DNA of 64,000 nt, from NCBI GenBank assembly GCA_015478665.1, contig JADMII010000005.1, positions 95,589 through 159,588 of the forward strand. The letters are read 5' to 3'. The notes beneath the pieces are model-generated. The model worked only from the letters and a program-made list of their open reading frames with translations, searched no databases and was not told the origin of the DNA. Of this stretch, positions 26,945 to 36,259 are shown one piece after another (position 1 is the stretch's first letter; each line of letters opens with the position of its first letter). The stretch comes from Dehalococcoidia bacterium. Its GTDB lineage: Bacteria; Chloroflexota; Dehalococcoidia; DSTF01; JACRBR01. A program made the position numbers and the translations under genes.

Positions 26945-29900
26945 CTACCCCGACTCCAGCGCATCGCGAATCGAGTTGAGGTGGCGCTGGATGATCGTCA
27001 TCGGCCCCTCTTCGGTCATCGCCGAGTGCGGCGCGACCTTCCAGAACATCGGCTGGAAGTGGTCCCAGTTGGCCAGGATCTCGCGGCCGCGCCGGCTGTC
27101 CGTGAGCTGGACGTGCCGGGTGATCAGCGCCTGCAGCATCTCCGCGTCCTGGGCGGCGCGCACCTTCACATGACCCTCGGCGTCGCGCGAGGCGATGCGC
27201 TTGAGGGCGATCAGCTCGGGGTTGAGCTTGCTCGGGAAGTCCCCCGTCTCGTCGAGCACGTAGGCGATGCCATTCGACATGCCGGCGCCGAAGTTCCGGC
27301 CCGTCGAGCCGAGGATGACGACGACCCCCTCGGTCATGTACTCGCAGCCGTGGTCGCCGACGCCCTCGATCACGGCCTTCGCCCCGCTGTTGCGGACGGC
27401 GAACCGCTCGCCCGCGCGGCCGGCGACGAAGAGGCTGCCACCCGTCGCGCCGTACAGACACGTGTTGCCGATGATCACGTTCTCGTGCGCCTCGAACGTC
27501 GCCTTCTCCGAGGCGCGGATCGCCACCTCGCCGCCGCCCATGCCCTTGGCGACGTAGTCGTTGGCCTCGCCGCGCAGCAGCAAGCGCACGCCGCGGTGGT
27601 TGAAGGCGCCGAAGCTCTGTCCGGCGCTGCCGGCAAAGTTCACGACGATGCTGCCTTCCGGCAAGCCTTCGCTGTGGTATCGGTGCGCGATCTCGCCGGA
27701 GAGGCGGGCGCCCACGGTGCGATTCGTGTTGGCGATCGGGTAGTTGAGCTCGATCGGCACGCCCTGCTCGAGCGCGGCGCCGGCGTCGAAGATGATGCGG
27801 TCGTCGAGCGTGGTCTCGGTGCGGTCGTTGCGCTCCTGCAGGTGGCGGCGCGGCCGCTCGCCGCCGTCCCAGCGGATCAGCGGCGTCAGGTCCAGCGTCT
27901 GCGCGCGCGGCGCTTCCGGGCGCTCGACCTGACGCAGCAGATCGCAGCGGCCGATGATCTCGTCGAGCGTGCGGGCGCCCATGTACGCCAGGTACTCGCG
28001 CACCTCCTGCGAGACGTGGCTGAAGAACGTCACGAGATCTTCCGGGACGCCTTTGAACTTCTTCCGCAGGTCCTCGCGCTGTGAGGCGATGCCGACCGGA
28101 CAGGTGTTGAGATGGCACTGACGCGCCATCTGGCAGCCGAGCGCGATGAGGGCGATCGTGCCGAACCCGTACTCTTCGGCGCCGAGCAGCGCAGCGATGA
28201 TCACGTCGCGACCCGTATGCAGGCCGCCGTCGGTGCGGACGACGACGCGCGAGCGCAGGTCGTTCATCACCAGCACCTGCTGCGTCTCGGCCAGTCCCAG
28301 CTCCCAGGGCAGACCGGCGTGCTTGATCGACGACAGCGGCGATGCGCCGGTGCCTCCGGATTCACCGCTGATCTGGATGACGTCGGCGTAGCCCTTCGCC
28401 ACGCCGGCGGCGATCGTGCCGACGCCCTCTTCGGCGACGAGCTTGACGGAGATGCGGGCGCGCGGGTTGACCTGCTTGAGGTCGTAGATCAACTGCGCCA
28501 AGTCTTCGATGCTGTAGATGTCGTGGTGCGGCGGCGGCGAGATCAGCGGCGTCCCGGGCAGCGTATGCCGGACCTCGGCGATGTACGTCGAGACCTTCGT
28601 GCCGGGGAGCTGGCCGCCCTCGCCCGGCTTCGAGCCCTGCGCCATCTTGATCTCGAGCTCCCGCGCCGCCGCCAGGTACCACGGCGTGACTCCGAACCGC
28701 GCCGACGCCACCTGCTTGATGTAGCTGTTCGAGTCGTCGCCGTCGCGCCGCTCGTAGAGGCGCCGCGTCTCCTCGCCGCCCTCGCCGGTGTTCGCCTTGC
28801 CGCCGATGCGGTTCATGGCGATCGAGATCGTCTCGTGCGTCTCCGGACTGAGCGCGCCGAGCGACATGGCGCCCGTCGCGAAGCGCCGCATGATCGTCGC
28901 CGCCGGCTCGACCTCGTCGACGCTGATCGATGCCGCCAGCGGCGTGAAGTCGAGCATGTCGCGCAGGACCGTCGGCGGACGGTCCTCGACGAAGGCGCGG
29001 TACTTGTCGTAGTCCGCATACGTGCGCGTCTTCATCGTGGCCTCGTGCAGGACGCGCACGGCCTCCGGGTTGTTGAGGTGATACTCGCCGTCCTTGCGGA
29101 AGCGGATGTGACCGCCAACCGGCAGCGACGGCGCAGCCGCGTAGGCTGCAGCGTGCTTCGCCAGCGCGTCCTCGGCCAGCTCCCGGAAGCCGACGCCGCC
29201 GACGCGCGACGGCGTGCCGGCGAAGCAGCGGTCCATCACCTCCTGCGCCAGGCCCAGCGCCTCGAAGATCTGGGCGCCATGGTAGGCGGAGATCGTCGAG
29301 ATGCCCATCTTCGAGATGATCTTCAGGAGGCCCGCGTCGATCGCCTTGTCGTAGTTCGACTCGATCGTCGAGACGTCGGATTCGTTCTTGAAGTCGCCGG
29401 CGAAGAACATCTGCGACAGCGTCGCGAACGCCAGGTACGGGTTCACCGCGCTGGCCCCGAAGCCGATCAGGCAGGCGATCTGGTGGACGCTGCGCGCGTC
29501 GCCGGTCTCGGCGATGATGCTCGCGCGCATGCGCTTGCCGCTGCGGATGAGGTGATGGTGCACCGCGCCGACCGCAAGCAGCATCGGGATCGCGCAGTGC
29601 GCCTCGTCGACGCCGCGGTCGCTGATGACGAGGATGTTCGCGCCATCACCGACCGCCCGGTCTGCGGCCGCGCAGAGGCGCTCGATCGCCGGCGGCAGGC
29701 CGTCGGCGCCGGCGGCCGCATCGAAGAGCGCCGGCAGCGTCACCGACTGGAAGTACTCGTGGTCGAGGCCGCGGATGGCATCGACCTCCTCGTCGATCAT
29801 CAGCGGGCTGTTGAGGTGGATGAGACAGGCGTGCTCCGGCGTCTCGGCGAGCAGGTTGTGACGCTGCCCCAGATACGTGTCGAGCGACATCACCAACTCT

Positions 29901-31486
29901 TCGCGGATCGGGTCGATCGGCGGGTTGGTGACCTGCGCGAACTTCTGCTTGAAGTAGTTGTAGACGGGCTTCGGGTGCGCATCGAGCACGGCGATGGGTG
30001 CGTCGTCGCCCATCGACCACGTCGGCTCCTTCGCATCGCCGCCCATCGGCATCATCGTGTACTGGAGCTCCTCGCGCGTGAAGCCGAAGGCGGCCTGCAG
30101 GCGCGCCAGATCCTTCGGCGCCTGCACTTCGTGGATCGAGCACGTGCGCAGATAATCGTCGAGGCGCATGTGATGCCCGGCGATCCACGCGCCGTACGGT
30201 CGCTGCGACGCGATCTCGTCCTTGATCTCGTCGTTCAGCAGCAGTCTGCCGCGCGCCGTATCGACGGCAATCATCTGCCCCGGGCCGAGCCGCCCCTTCT
30301 CGACGACCGTCGCCTCGTCGAGCGGCACCATGCCGACCTCCGACCCCATGACGACGAGGCCATCAGATGTGCGGATGTAGCGCGCCGGGCGCAAGCCGTT
30401 GCGGTCGAGCGCGGCGCCGACGACGGTGCCGTCCGTGAAGGCAAGGCTGGCCGGTCCGTCCCACGGCTCGCTCAGGCAGGCGTGGTACTCGTAGAAGTCA
30501 CGCCGGACCTGCGGCATCGCCGGCATGTTCTCCCACGCCTCCGGCACCAGCATCATCAGCGCGTGCAGCACGCCGCGGCCGGAGAGCACGACCGTCTCCA
30601 GCATGTTGTCGAGCCGCGCCGAATCACTGAAGTCGTCGTCCTGCACGATCGGCTTCAGCAGATCGACCCGGTCGCCCCAGAGGTCGGAGACGAGGTCTGC
30701 CTCGCGCGCGCGCGTCCAATTGCAGTTGCCCTGTACCGTGTTGATCTCGCCGTTGTGCGCCAGATAGCGGAACGGCTGCGAGAGGATCCAGTTCGGGAAG
30801 GTGTTCGTGCTGTAGCGCTGGTGGAAGACCGCCAGTGCCGTCTCGAAGCGCTCGTCGCAGAGGTCGGCGTAGAACGTCTTCAACTGATGCGCGACCAGCA
30901 GTCCCTTGTAGACGATCGTCTTCGGCGACATCGACGGGATGTAGAAGTCCCGATGCCCTTCCTCGCGGGCCCAGCGCTCCGCCTGCTTGCGGGCGAGGAA
31001 GCACGCCCGCTCGAACGCGGCGTCATCGGCGGCGGCCGGACGGCCGAGCAGGATCTGCTCGATGCGCGGCTGCGACTTCGCCGCGGCGTCGCCGAGCAAC
31101 GATGCGTCGACGGGCACGAGGCGCCAGCCGTATACCGCGAGGCCGTGCGCCGTCGCGGCGGCGCTCAGCGCGCGACGGCAGCGGCCGGCGTCGTCGGCGT
31201 CGGCGCCGGGGAGGAAGACCATGCCGACGGCGACGTCGTCAGCCGCGGCGGCATGCCCGAGGCGCGCGATCTCGTCGGCGAAGAACGCCCGCGGCAGCTG
31301 GAAGCTGATGCCGGCGCCGTCGCCGGTCTTCGCATCGGCCGAGAGCGCGCCGCGGTGAGTGAGGTTCGTGACGCACGTGAGCGCCATCTCCAGGATTCGG
31401 TGCGACGGGCGGCCGGAGATGTCGGCGACGAAGCCCGTGCCGCAAGCGTCGCGTTCCTGCGCGGGCCTGTAGAGCGGAAAGTTCAC
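26945..31486 (-). CDS. gltB: Glutamate synthase large subunit
   Basis: GltB transfers the amide nitrogen of glutamine to 2-oxoglutarate, giving two glutamates. The 1513-residue protein has the full family layout. Cys15 in ERDACGTGFVA should become the N-terminal nucleophile after removal of 14 residues. The class II amidotransferase domain, central domain, FMN-binding synthase domain and C-terminal beta-helix follow. The 3Fe-4S cysteines appear as C-x5-C-x4-C in CQMARQCHLNTCPVG near residue 1125. The C-terminal beta-helix repeats (GGGEVAIRA, GATGGSLFVAG) are intact. No gltD lies in the window. Start is GTG. The promoter has an extended -10 overlapped by an inverted repeat. Confidence 0.97.
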   Translation of the reverse strand: MNFPLYRPAQERDACGTGFVADISGRPSHRILEMALTCVTNLTHRGALSADAKTGDGAGISFQLPRAFFADEIARLGHAAAADDVAVGMVFLPGADADDAGRCRRALSAAATAHGLAVYGWRLVPVDASLLGDAAAKSQPRIEQILLGRPAAADDAAFERACFLARKQAERWAREEGHRDFYIPSMSPKTIVYKGLLVAHQLKTFYADLCDERFETALAVFHQRYSTNTFPNWILSQPFRYLAHNGEINTVQGNCNWTRAREADLVSDLWGDRVDLLKPIVQDDDFSDSARLDNMLETVVLSGRGVLHALMMLVPEAWENMPAMPQVRRDFYEYHACLSEPWDGPASLAFTDGTVVGAALDRNGLRPARYIRTSDGLVVMGSEVGMVPLDEATVVEKGRLGPGQMIAVDTARGRLLLNDEIKDEIASQRPYGAWIAGHHMRLDDYLRTCSIHEVQAPKDLARLQAAFGFTREELQYTMMPMGGDAKEPTWSMGDDAPIAVLDAHPKPVYNYFKQKFAQVTNPPIDPIREELVMSLDTYLGQRHNLLAETPEHACLIHLNSPLMIDEEVDAIRGLDHEYFQSVTLPALFDAAAGADGLPPAIERLCAAADRAVGDGANILVISDRGVDEAHCAIPMLLAVGAVHHHLIRSGKRMRASIIAETGDARSVHQIACLIGFGASAVNPYLAFATLSQMFFAGDFKNESDVSTIESNYDKAIDAGLLKIISKMGISTISAYHGAQIFEALGLAQEVMDRCFAGTPSRVGGVGFRELAEDALAKHAAAYAAAPSLPVGGHIRFRKDGEYHLNNPEAVRVLHEATMKTRTYADYDKYRAFVEDRPPTVLRDMLDFTPLAASISVDEVEPAATIMRRFATGAMSLGALSPETHETISIAMNRIGGKANTGEGGEETRRLYERRDGDDSNSYIKQVASARFGVTPWYLAAARELEIKMAQGSKPGEGGQLPGTKVSTYIAEVRHTLPGTPLISPPPHHDIYSIEDLAQLIYDLKQVNPRARISVKLVAEEGVGTIAAGVAKGYADVIQISGESGGTGASPLSSIKHAGLPWELGLAETQQVLVMNDLRSRVVVRTDGGLHTGRDVIIAALLGAEEYGFGTIALIALGCQMARQCHLNTCPVGIASQREDLRKKFKGVPEDLVTFFSHVSQEVREYLAYMGARTLDEIIGRCDLLRQVERPEAPRAQTLDLTPLIRWDGGERPRRHLQERNDRTETTLDDRIIFDAGAALEQGVPIELNYPIANTNRTVGARLSGEIAHRYHSEGLPEGSIVVNFAGSAGQSFGAFNHRGVRLLLRGEANDYVAKGMGGGEVAIRASEKATFEAHENVIIGNTCLYGATGGSLFVAGRAGERFAVRNSGAKAVIEGVGDHGCEYMTEGVVVILGSTGRNFGAGMSNGIAYVLDETGDFPSKLNPELIALKRIASRDAEGHVKVRAAQDAEMLQALITRHVQLTDSRRGREILANWDHFQPMFWKVAPHSAMTEEGPMTIIQRHLNSIRDALESG

Positions 31487-31519
31487 GCTGTACCCCGGTC
31501 ACCGAGATGGAAGTAGGAA

Positions 31520-31539
31520 ATTGTACCACACGTCACAAT
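31520..31539 (-). promoter_or_regulatory. gltB extended -10 promoter overlapped by an inverted repeat
   Basis: On the minus strand TGG-TACAAT is a complete extended -10 element (TACAAT at 31525-31520). It forms the right half of ATTGT-N10-ACAAT, a symmetric 20-bp site. Transcription should start near 31513, about 27 bases before the GTG. The symmetry over the -10 suggests a repressor site; the factor is unknown. Confidence 0.5.
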
Positions 31540-31887
31540 CACCCGTCCCCGTCTTGCCGGGAATGCGAAAAGCCAGCGAGCGCCGCCTGGCGCCCGCTGC
31601 TTGTGGTTCCGGCGAGATGCTGGCCCCCGGCGCCGGGCGCGTGCCCGATCGTCGGGAATGCCGGGATGGTAACGGAGAGGGTGAGGGATGGCAAGCCGGA
31701 GTGCGGCCGCGCGACGGCCGCCGGTTGAGATCACCAGTTGTTCGGCGATCGCGAGTTGCGGCCTGGCGAGAGAGCAACGGCAAACAGCACAATCCAAACA
31801 GCACATGCATGGCACGAGCCGTGGCCGTTTGATGTTCAGTGTGCCCGCAGGGTGGCCGCGGCTAGTGTAATTCCGTCTCGCACGCTC
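31540..31887. other. Intergenic region between divergent gltB and the LuxR-propeller gene
   Basis: About 350 bases with no convincing coding frame. The gltB promoter is at the left edge, and TATGAT (31888-31893) just outside the right edge is a likely -10 for the LuxR-propeller gene. I see nothing else. Confidence 0.4.
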
Positions 31888-31904
31888 TATGATTGACCTT
31901 CGCT

Positions 31905-33725
31905 ATGCGACGACGTGGCCGGCCGAAGCATCCGGACATCCTGACGCCCCGCGAATGGGAGGTGCTGGCGCTGCTCCGCGAAGGCTGCACGAACGAGCAG
32001 ATCGCCGAGCGGCTCGGCATCGCGCTCTCGACCGCGCGCTTCCACGTGTCGGAGATCCTCGGCAAGCTCGGCGTCACATCGCGCGGCGAGGCGGCGCGCG
32101 GGCAGCCGGAGGCCGCGCCGTCCTCCGTGCGCGGCCACGCTCTCGTTCCGCCGTTCGCCTTCGTGCGACGGCTCGGCCGGCTGGGCGCCGGCGCGCAGGT
32201 GGTCGCCGGCGGCGTCCTGGCGGTGGTAGCGGTGGGTGTGGTGCTGCTGGCGTGGTGCGTGATGCGATCGAGCGGCGACAGCGGAGCGGCGGTGCGCGAG
32301 TGGGTCGCGAACAACTCCCTGACCACGCCGATCCGGTGCACGCCGAGCGCGCAAGCCGCGTCCGGGCTCGAGGTCGGCAGCCAGCCGGTCTTCTGGCGCT
32401 TCGGCCTGACTCAGCAGGATCTGACCTCCGGGCAGTATTGCCGGCGCGGGTTCAAGATCGTCCTGCGCGTCACGAACGGTGTCACATGCATCGACAACAA
32501 ACCGCCACCCGGCATGATGCTCGACGCCACCAGCGCGGCGACAGGCGCGCGTCTGACCGAGCCGCTCACGTGCGTGACGACGGCGAATGACCTCCCCGGT
32601 GCCTACTTCGTCACGAGTTTCGAGCTGCCGTCGCCCGGCGTCTGGCGCCTTCGTCTTGTCGCCGGCGCCGACGCCTCGACCCAGACCATCCGGGTCGCGG
32701 GCCCGCCGGTAACGCCGCCGCGCGTGCTCGCCGACCCGGCTGCGCTGGCGGCGATCAACGAAGACTCCGGCGCCATCGACGTGCTCGACCCGTCGACTCT
32801 GCGGCCGCTCGCGCAGATCATCGCCGGCTACAGGCCGTGGGTGGCTGTGCGCCAGTCGGCGCGCCAACTGCTCGTCGCCCAGGCGTTCGGCCCCGCCCGA
32901 GACGTCACGACGCCGACGCTTCGGGTCTACGACCTGCGCAACCTCTCGGCCATACCGTCTGTGATCGCCATGCCTGACCGCGTCATCGAAAGTGTGTATG
33001 CGCCGTCGATGGTCCTCAGCGACGACGAGCGCTACCTCTACTACGGCGCCGTAACGATGCCTTCGACCGGCTGCACGGGCGGTGCGACGCTCTGCCAGCG
33101 CGCCTCGGTCGGCATCATCGAGCTGGAGCAGTCGCGCGTGATCGCCCAGGCGTCGCTGCCTGCCGGCTGTGTGTACCCGCTGGTGCGCCGCGCACCTGAG
33201 TACAACGCTGCGCTGGCCCTGTGCGCGACTGCGCTCGACGTCGAACTCACAGTCGTATCGCCGGACGGCTCGACGGAGGCCGCCGGCGCGTTCGCCTTGC
33301 GGATACGCAGCGGTGGCAGCCCAGCCCGCGAGGTCGACGCCGGCAAGGATGCCAGTGGCAACTATTATGTCGTGTACGCGGACGGCGTCGTCGCCCGCGC
33401 CGGAACGTCCGATGTCGCGCTCGCCGGCTCCGACACCATCTCCGTGAGCGGCGCGGAGGAGATGCCCGGCGGCCAACGCCTCCTCACCTACAGCAACGAC
33501 CGGACCACCGATGTCGCCGGCGTCATCATCTATGATCCTTCCGACCCATCGAAGTTTCGCCGCTTCCCGCTCGGCCGCGCGTGGTCGGGCTCGGCGCCGC
33601 TCAGCGCCAGCAAGGTTGCGCTGCTCAGCGGCTGGCAGGTCGGCGTGCTCGACCTGACGAACGGCAGGGTGACGACGCAGGCTGTGACGCTCGACGGATC
33701 GCCGGAGTTCCTGGCGTCTGGTTAG
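31905..33725 (+). CDS. LuxR-type HTH / transmembrane / extracytoplasmic beta-propeller sensor
   Basis: A 606-residue one-component membrane sensor by its layout. Residues 1-60 are a LuxR/GerE HTH (DILTPREWEVLALLREGCTN, then IAERLGIALSTARFHVSEIL). A 50-residue linker leads to one transmembrane helix at about 95-117 (VVAGGVLAVVAVGVVLLAWC). The remaining 490 residues should lie outside the cytoplasm. They begin with an Ig-like part holding several cysteines, then a WD/YVTN-like propeller (IDVLDPSTLRPLAQIIAG, LRVYDLRNLSAIPS, VGIIELEQSRVIAQASL). The start is ATG at 31905; an in-frame TTG four codons upstream is possible. TATGAT at 31888-31893 is a likely -10. Ligand and target genes are unknown. 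Confidence 0.85.
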   Translation: MRRRGRPKHPDILTPREWEVLALLREGCTNEQIAERLGIALSTARFHVSEILGKLGVTSRGEAARGQPEAAPSSVRGHALVPPFAFVRRLGRLGAGAQVVAGGVLAVVAVGVVLLAWCVMRSSGDSGAAVREWVANNSLTTPIRCTPSAQAASGLEVGSQPVFWRFGLTQQDLTSGQYCRRGFKIVLRVTNGVTCIDNKPPPGMMLDATSAATGARLTEPLTCVTTANDLPGAYFVTSFELPSPGVWRLRLVAGADASTQTIRVAGPPVTPPRVLADPAALAAINEDSGAIDVLDPSTLRPLAQIIAGYRPWVAVRQSARQLLVAQAFGPARDVTTPTLRVYDLRNLSAIPSVIAMPDRVIESVYAPSMVLSDDERYLYYGAVTMPSTGCTGGATLCQRASVGIIELEQSRVIAQASLPAGCVYPLVRRAPEYNAALALCATALDVELTVVSPDGSTEAAGAFALRIRSGGSPAREVDAGKDASGNYYVVYADGVVARAGTSDVALAGSDTISVSGAEEMPGGQRLLTYSNDRTTDVAGVIIYDPSDPSKFRRFPLGRAWSGSAPLSASKVALLSGWQVGVLDLTNGRVTTQAVTLDGSPEFLASG

Positions 33726-33900
33726 CGCTGCGTCGATGCGCGTCGTCGCTGCGAGGCGCATCGGCCCGCAGGGTGCAGGAGCGAACGTGGCGGCACAGCA
33801 CGGCGCGGCGACGTGGCCCGCACGTTCGGGCGGGTGATCATCGTCCGCGGACGGAACTGCGTCGCGCTTCTCTGCTGTCTGCTGTTTGCTGCCGGAAGGG

Positions 33901-34221
33901 CTACCAGATCCCCAGCTGCATCTTCACGTCGTCCGAGGCCATGGTGCGTGGGTCCCATGGCGGGCTAAAGGTGAGCTTGCCGTTCACCCGCTTCACCCCC
34001 GGCAGGTCGATGAGCACGTCCTGGATCTGGCCGTCGATCACCGGGCCGAGCGGGCAGCCGGGGCTCGTCAGCGTGTACGTCACGTCGACCGTACCGTCGT
34101 CGGCGATGTCGACGTCGTAGACGAGGCCGAGCTCGACGATGCTCATGTGGATCTCGGGGTCGAAGACGTCCTTCAGTCGCTCCATGATCAGCTCTTCGGA
34201 AAGCAGGCCCTTGACGGTCAT
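33901..34221 (-). CDS. sufT: MIP18/SufT-type iron-sulfur assembly factor
   Basis: A 106-residue DUF59 protein. It starts MTVKGLLSEELIMERLKDVFDPEIHMSIVELGLVYDV-like, the standard N-terminus of the family. The reactive-cysteine motif follows as LTSPGCPLGPVI. Members act late in Fe-S cluster maturation. The ATG has GGAG 6 bases upstream. It is the last gene of the suf operon, 133 bp after sufU; this order (sufS-sufU-sufT) is common in Gram-positive lineages. Confidence 0.93.
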   Translation of the reverse strand: MTVKGLLSEELIMERLKDVFDPEIHMSIVELGLVYDVDIADDGTVDVTYTLTSPGCPLGPVIDGQIQDVLIDLPGVKRVNGKLTFSPPWDPRTMASDDVKMQLGIW

Positions 34222-34354
34222 TGGTAGCTCCTTACCCGGCGCCCACCGGAAGCCGAACCGATGTGCCGCTCTCGCGTCGCCGCACGCGCTCCTGGTTCCG
34301 CGTACCGCGCCCGCGGTTCCCTGCCGCTCGCTCGTTGCTCCGCGCGCCGCGGCG

Positions 34355-34831
34355 CTACGCCTCCTCGCGCGCGACGCTGCCGCCGCCGCGTTCGAGCTGC
34401 TGGATGCCATCCTCGAGCGTGTGCCAAGCCAGCGTCGCGCACTTCACGCGCACGGCGAACTTCGCCACACCCTGCAGCGCCTCGAGGTCGCCGAGGTCCT
34501 TCGGCACCGGCGCGCCGTCGTCGGTCAGCATCTGCTTGAACTCGTCCGACAGGCGCCGGATCTCGCCGATGCTCTTGCCCGCGACGAGCTCCGACATCAT
34601 CGACCCCGACGCCTGGCTGATCGAGCAGCCGCGGCCGACGATCGCCAGGTCGGCGAGCCGGTCGCCGTCGAAGTCCAGCTGCATCGTCACCTCGTCGCCG
34701 CACACCGGGTTGTAGCCCTCCGCCGTGACATCGGCCGCGGGCAAGCTGCCGCGGTGGCGGGGGTTCTTGTAGTGGTCGAGGATCAGCTCTCGGTAGAGCT
34801 CATCGAGCAGCGGCTCGGGCCGTGCTGGCAT
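34355..34831 (-). CDS. sufU: SufU zinc-dependent sulfurtransferase
   Basis: SufU accepts persulfide sulfur from SufS. The 158-residue protein has the zinc ligands Cys44, Asp46, Cys69 and Cys131. This spacing is the same as the Cys41/Asp43/Cys66/Cys128 set of Bacillus SufU. The insertion separating SufU from IscU (KSIGEIRRLSDEFKQML) is present. The ATG lies 32 bp inside the end of sufS, so the two are coupled, as expected for partners. Confidence 0.96.
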   Translation of the reverse strand: MPARPEPLLDELYRELILDHYKNPRHRGSLPAADVTAEGYNPVCGDEVTMQLDFDGDRLADLAIVGRGCSISQASGSMMSELVAGKSIGEIRRLSDEFKQMLTDDGAPVPKDLGDLEALQGVAKFAVRVKCATLAWHTLEDGIQQLERGGGSVAREEA

Positions 34832-36059
34832 TGCCGAATATCCTGTCCGCCGCGCCCAGCGCATCGATGAGCGCGTCCACTTCGTCCGTTCGATTGTACA
34901 CATAGAAGCTGGCGCGCGCCGTCGCGACGACGCCCAGCTCGCGCATCAGCGGCTGCGCGCAGTGGTGACCGGCGCGGATCGCCACGCCCTCGGCGTCGAG
35001 CACCTGGCTCAGGTCATGCGGGTGCAGGTCGCCGTAGTTGAAGGTCACGGCGCCGCCACGCTCCGTCGCGTCCTTCGGCCCGTACACCGTCACGCCCTCG
35101 ACGCGCTCGAGCGCATCGATCGCGTACTGCGTGAGGTCGCGTTCGTGCTCGCGGACGGCGTCCATCCCCAGCGCCTGCAGATAGTCGATGGCCGGCGCGA
35201 AGGCGATGACGTCGGCGATGTTCGGCGTGCCGGCCTCGAATTTGTGCGGGAGGTCGGCGTAGGTGCTCGACTCGAACGTCACGCGCTTGATCATCTCGCC
35301 GCCGCCGAGGAACGGGTCCATCACCTCCAGCAGGTCGCGCTTGCCGTACAGCACGCCGACACCCGTCGGACCGAGCATCTTGTGCGCGGAGAAGGCGAGG
35401 AAGTCGCAGTCGATGTCGCGCACGTCGACTGGCATGTGCGGCACGCTCTGCGCGCCATCGACCAGCACGACGGCGCCGGCGCGATGCGCGAGCTGCGCCA
35501 GCTCCTTCACCGGGTTGATCGTGCCCAGCACGTTCGACATTTGCGTGATGGCGACGATTTTCGTCCGCTCGCCGATCTTCGCCAGCGCGTCGTCGCGGCG
35601 CAGGTGGCCGCTCTCGTCCAGCTCGATGAAGCGCAGCCGGGCGCCAGTGGCGAGCGCGATCAGCTGCCACGGGATGAGGTTGCTGTGATGCTCCATCGCC
35701 GAGAACACGATCTCGTCGCCGGGCTTGAGGTTCTTGCGCCCCCAGGCGTTCGCGACGAGGTTGATCGATTCGGTGGTGTTGCGGGTGAAGATGATCTCCT
35801 GCCCGGGGTGTTCGGCGTTGATGAACTCGCCGACCTTCAGGCGCGAAGCCTCGTACGCCGCCGTCGCCTCTTCGGCAAGCGTGTGCAGGCCGCGATGGAT
35901 GTTGGCGTTCTCGTGCTCGTAGTAGTGGACGAGACGGTCGATCACGGACCGCGGCTTCTGCGTGGTGGCCGCGTTGTCGAGGTAGACGAGCGGCTTTCCG
36001 TGCACGTTGCGTTCGAGGATCGGAAAGTCCCGGCGAATGACGTCGACGTCGTAGGTCAT
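34800..36059 (-). CDS. sufS: Cysteine desulfurase SufS
   Basis: SufS is the PLP enzyme that provides sulfur for the SufBCD scaffold. The 419-residue class V fold has NAATTQKPRSVID, FTRNTTESINLVA and the PLP lysine in FSAHKMLGPTGVG (about 226). The catalytic Cys is in AGHHCAQPLMRELG (about 366), in the short loop of SufS-type enzymes. Its ATG overlaps the stop of the 67-residue gene upstream. The C-terminal tail overlaps sufU. It is distinct from the NifS/IscS-type gene at 12817-14004. Confidence 0.97.
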   Translation of the reverse strand: MTYDVDVIRRDFPILERNVHGKPLVYLDNAATTQKPRSVIDRLVHYYEHENANIHRGLHTLAEEATAAYEASRLKVGEFINAEHPGQEIIFTRNTTESINLVANAWGRKNLKPGDEIVFSAMEHHSNLIPWQLIALATGARLRFIELDESGHLRRDDALAKIGERTKIVAITQMSNVLGTINPVKELAQLAHRAGAVVLVDGAQSVPHMPVDVRDIDCDFLAFSAHKMLGPTGVGVLYGKRDLLEVMDPFLGGGEMIKRVTFESSTYADLPHKFEAGTPNIADVIAFAPAIDYLQALGMDAVREHERDLTQYAIDALERVEGVTVYGPKDATERGGAVTFNYGDLHPHDLSQVLDAEGVAIRAGHHCAQPLMRELGVVATARASFYVYNRTDEVDALIDALGAADRIFGNASTARAAAR

Positions 36060-36259
36060 GACCGCCCTCCGTCCTCCGCGGTCGCCCCGGGGACCGGCTG
36101 CGCGTCGTGCGCCTTCCGCTGGCTGACCGCGCGGACGAACGCCACCGCGTTCGGTTCGCCGGTAGCGAGATGCATGAACGCATGGCGCACAGCGCGGCGC
36201 GCCGCGGCGATCGGTGCGGGGCGCGTCGCGCGCGTCAGCTCCGGCGTCGCGCTGCTCAT
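36056..36259 (-). CDS. Unknown 67-residue protein coupled into the suf operon
   Basis: A small frame that overlaps its neighbours as ATGA at both ends: its ATG overlaps the Rieske stop and its TGA overlaps the sufS ATG. The product begins MSSATPELTRATRPAPIAA and is Ala/Arg-rich with one likely helix (AARRAVRHAFMHLATG). A basic, flexible end follows. It has no cysteines. I do not recognise a family. The double overlap argues that it is translated; it may be an accessory factor or mainly a coupling cistron. Confidence 0.6.
   Translation of the reverse strand: MSSATPELTRATRPAPIAAARRAVRHAFMHLATGEPNAVAFVRAVSQRKAHDAQPVPGATAEDGGRS

Noticed and set aside
28112..31516. Open frame of more than 1100 codons antisense to gltB
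   Set aside because: It is the complement of a conserved gltB. Composition is Arg/Asp/Leu/Val biased and no family motif is seen.
31881..33761. Long open frame antisense to the LuxR-propeller gene
   Set aside because: The product is Arg/Ala-rich without motifs, whereas the plus-strand frame has clear HTH, membrane and propeller segments.
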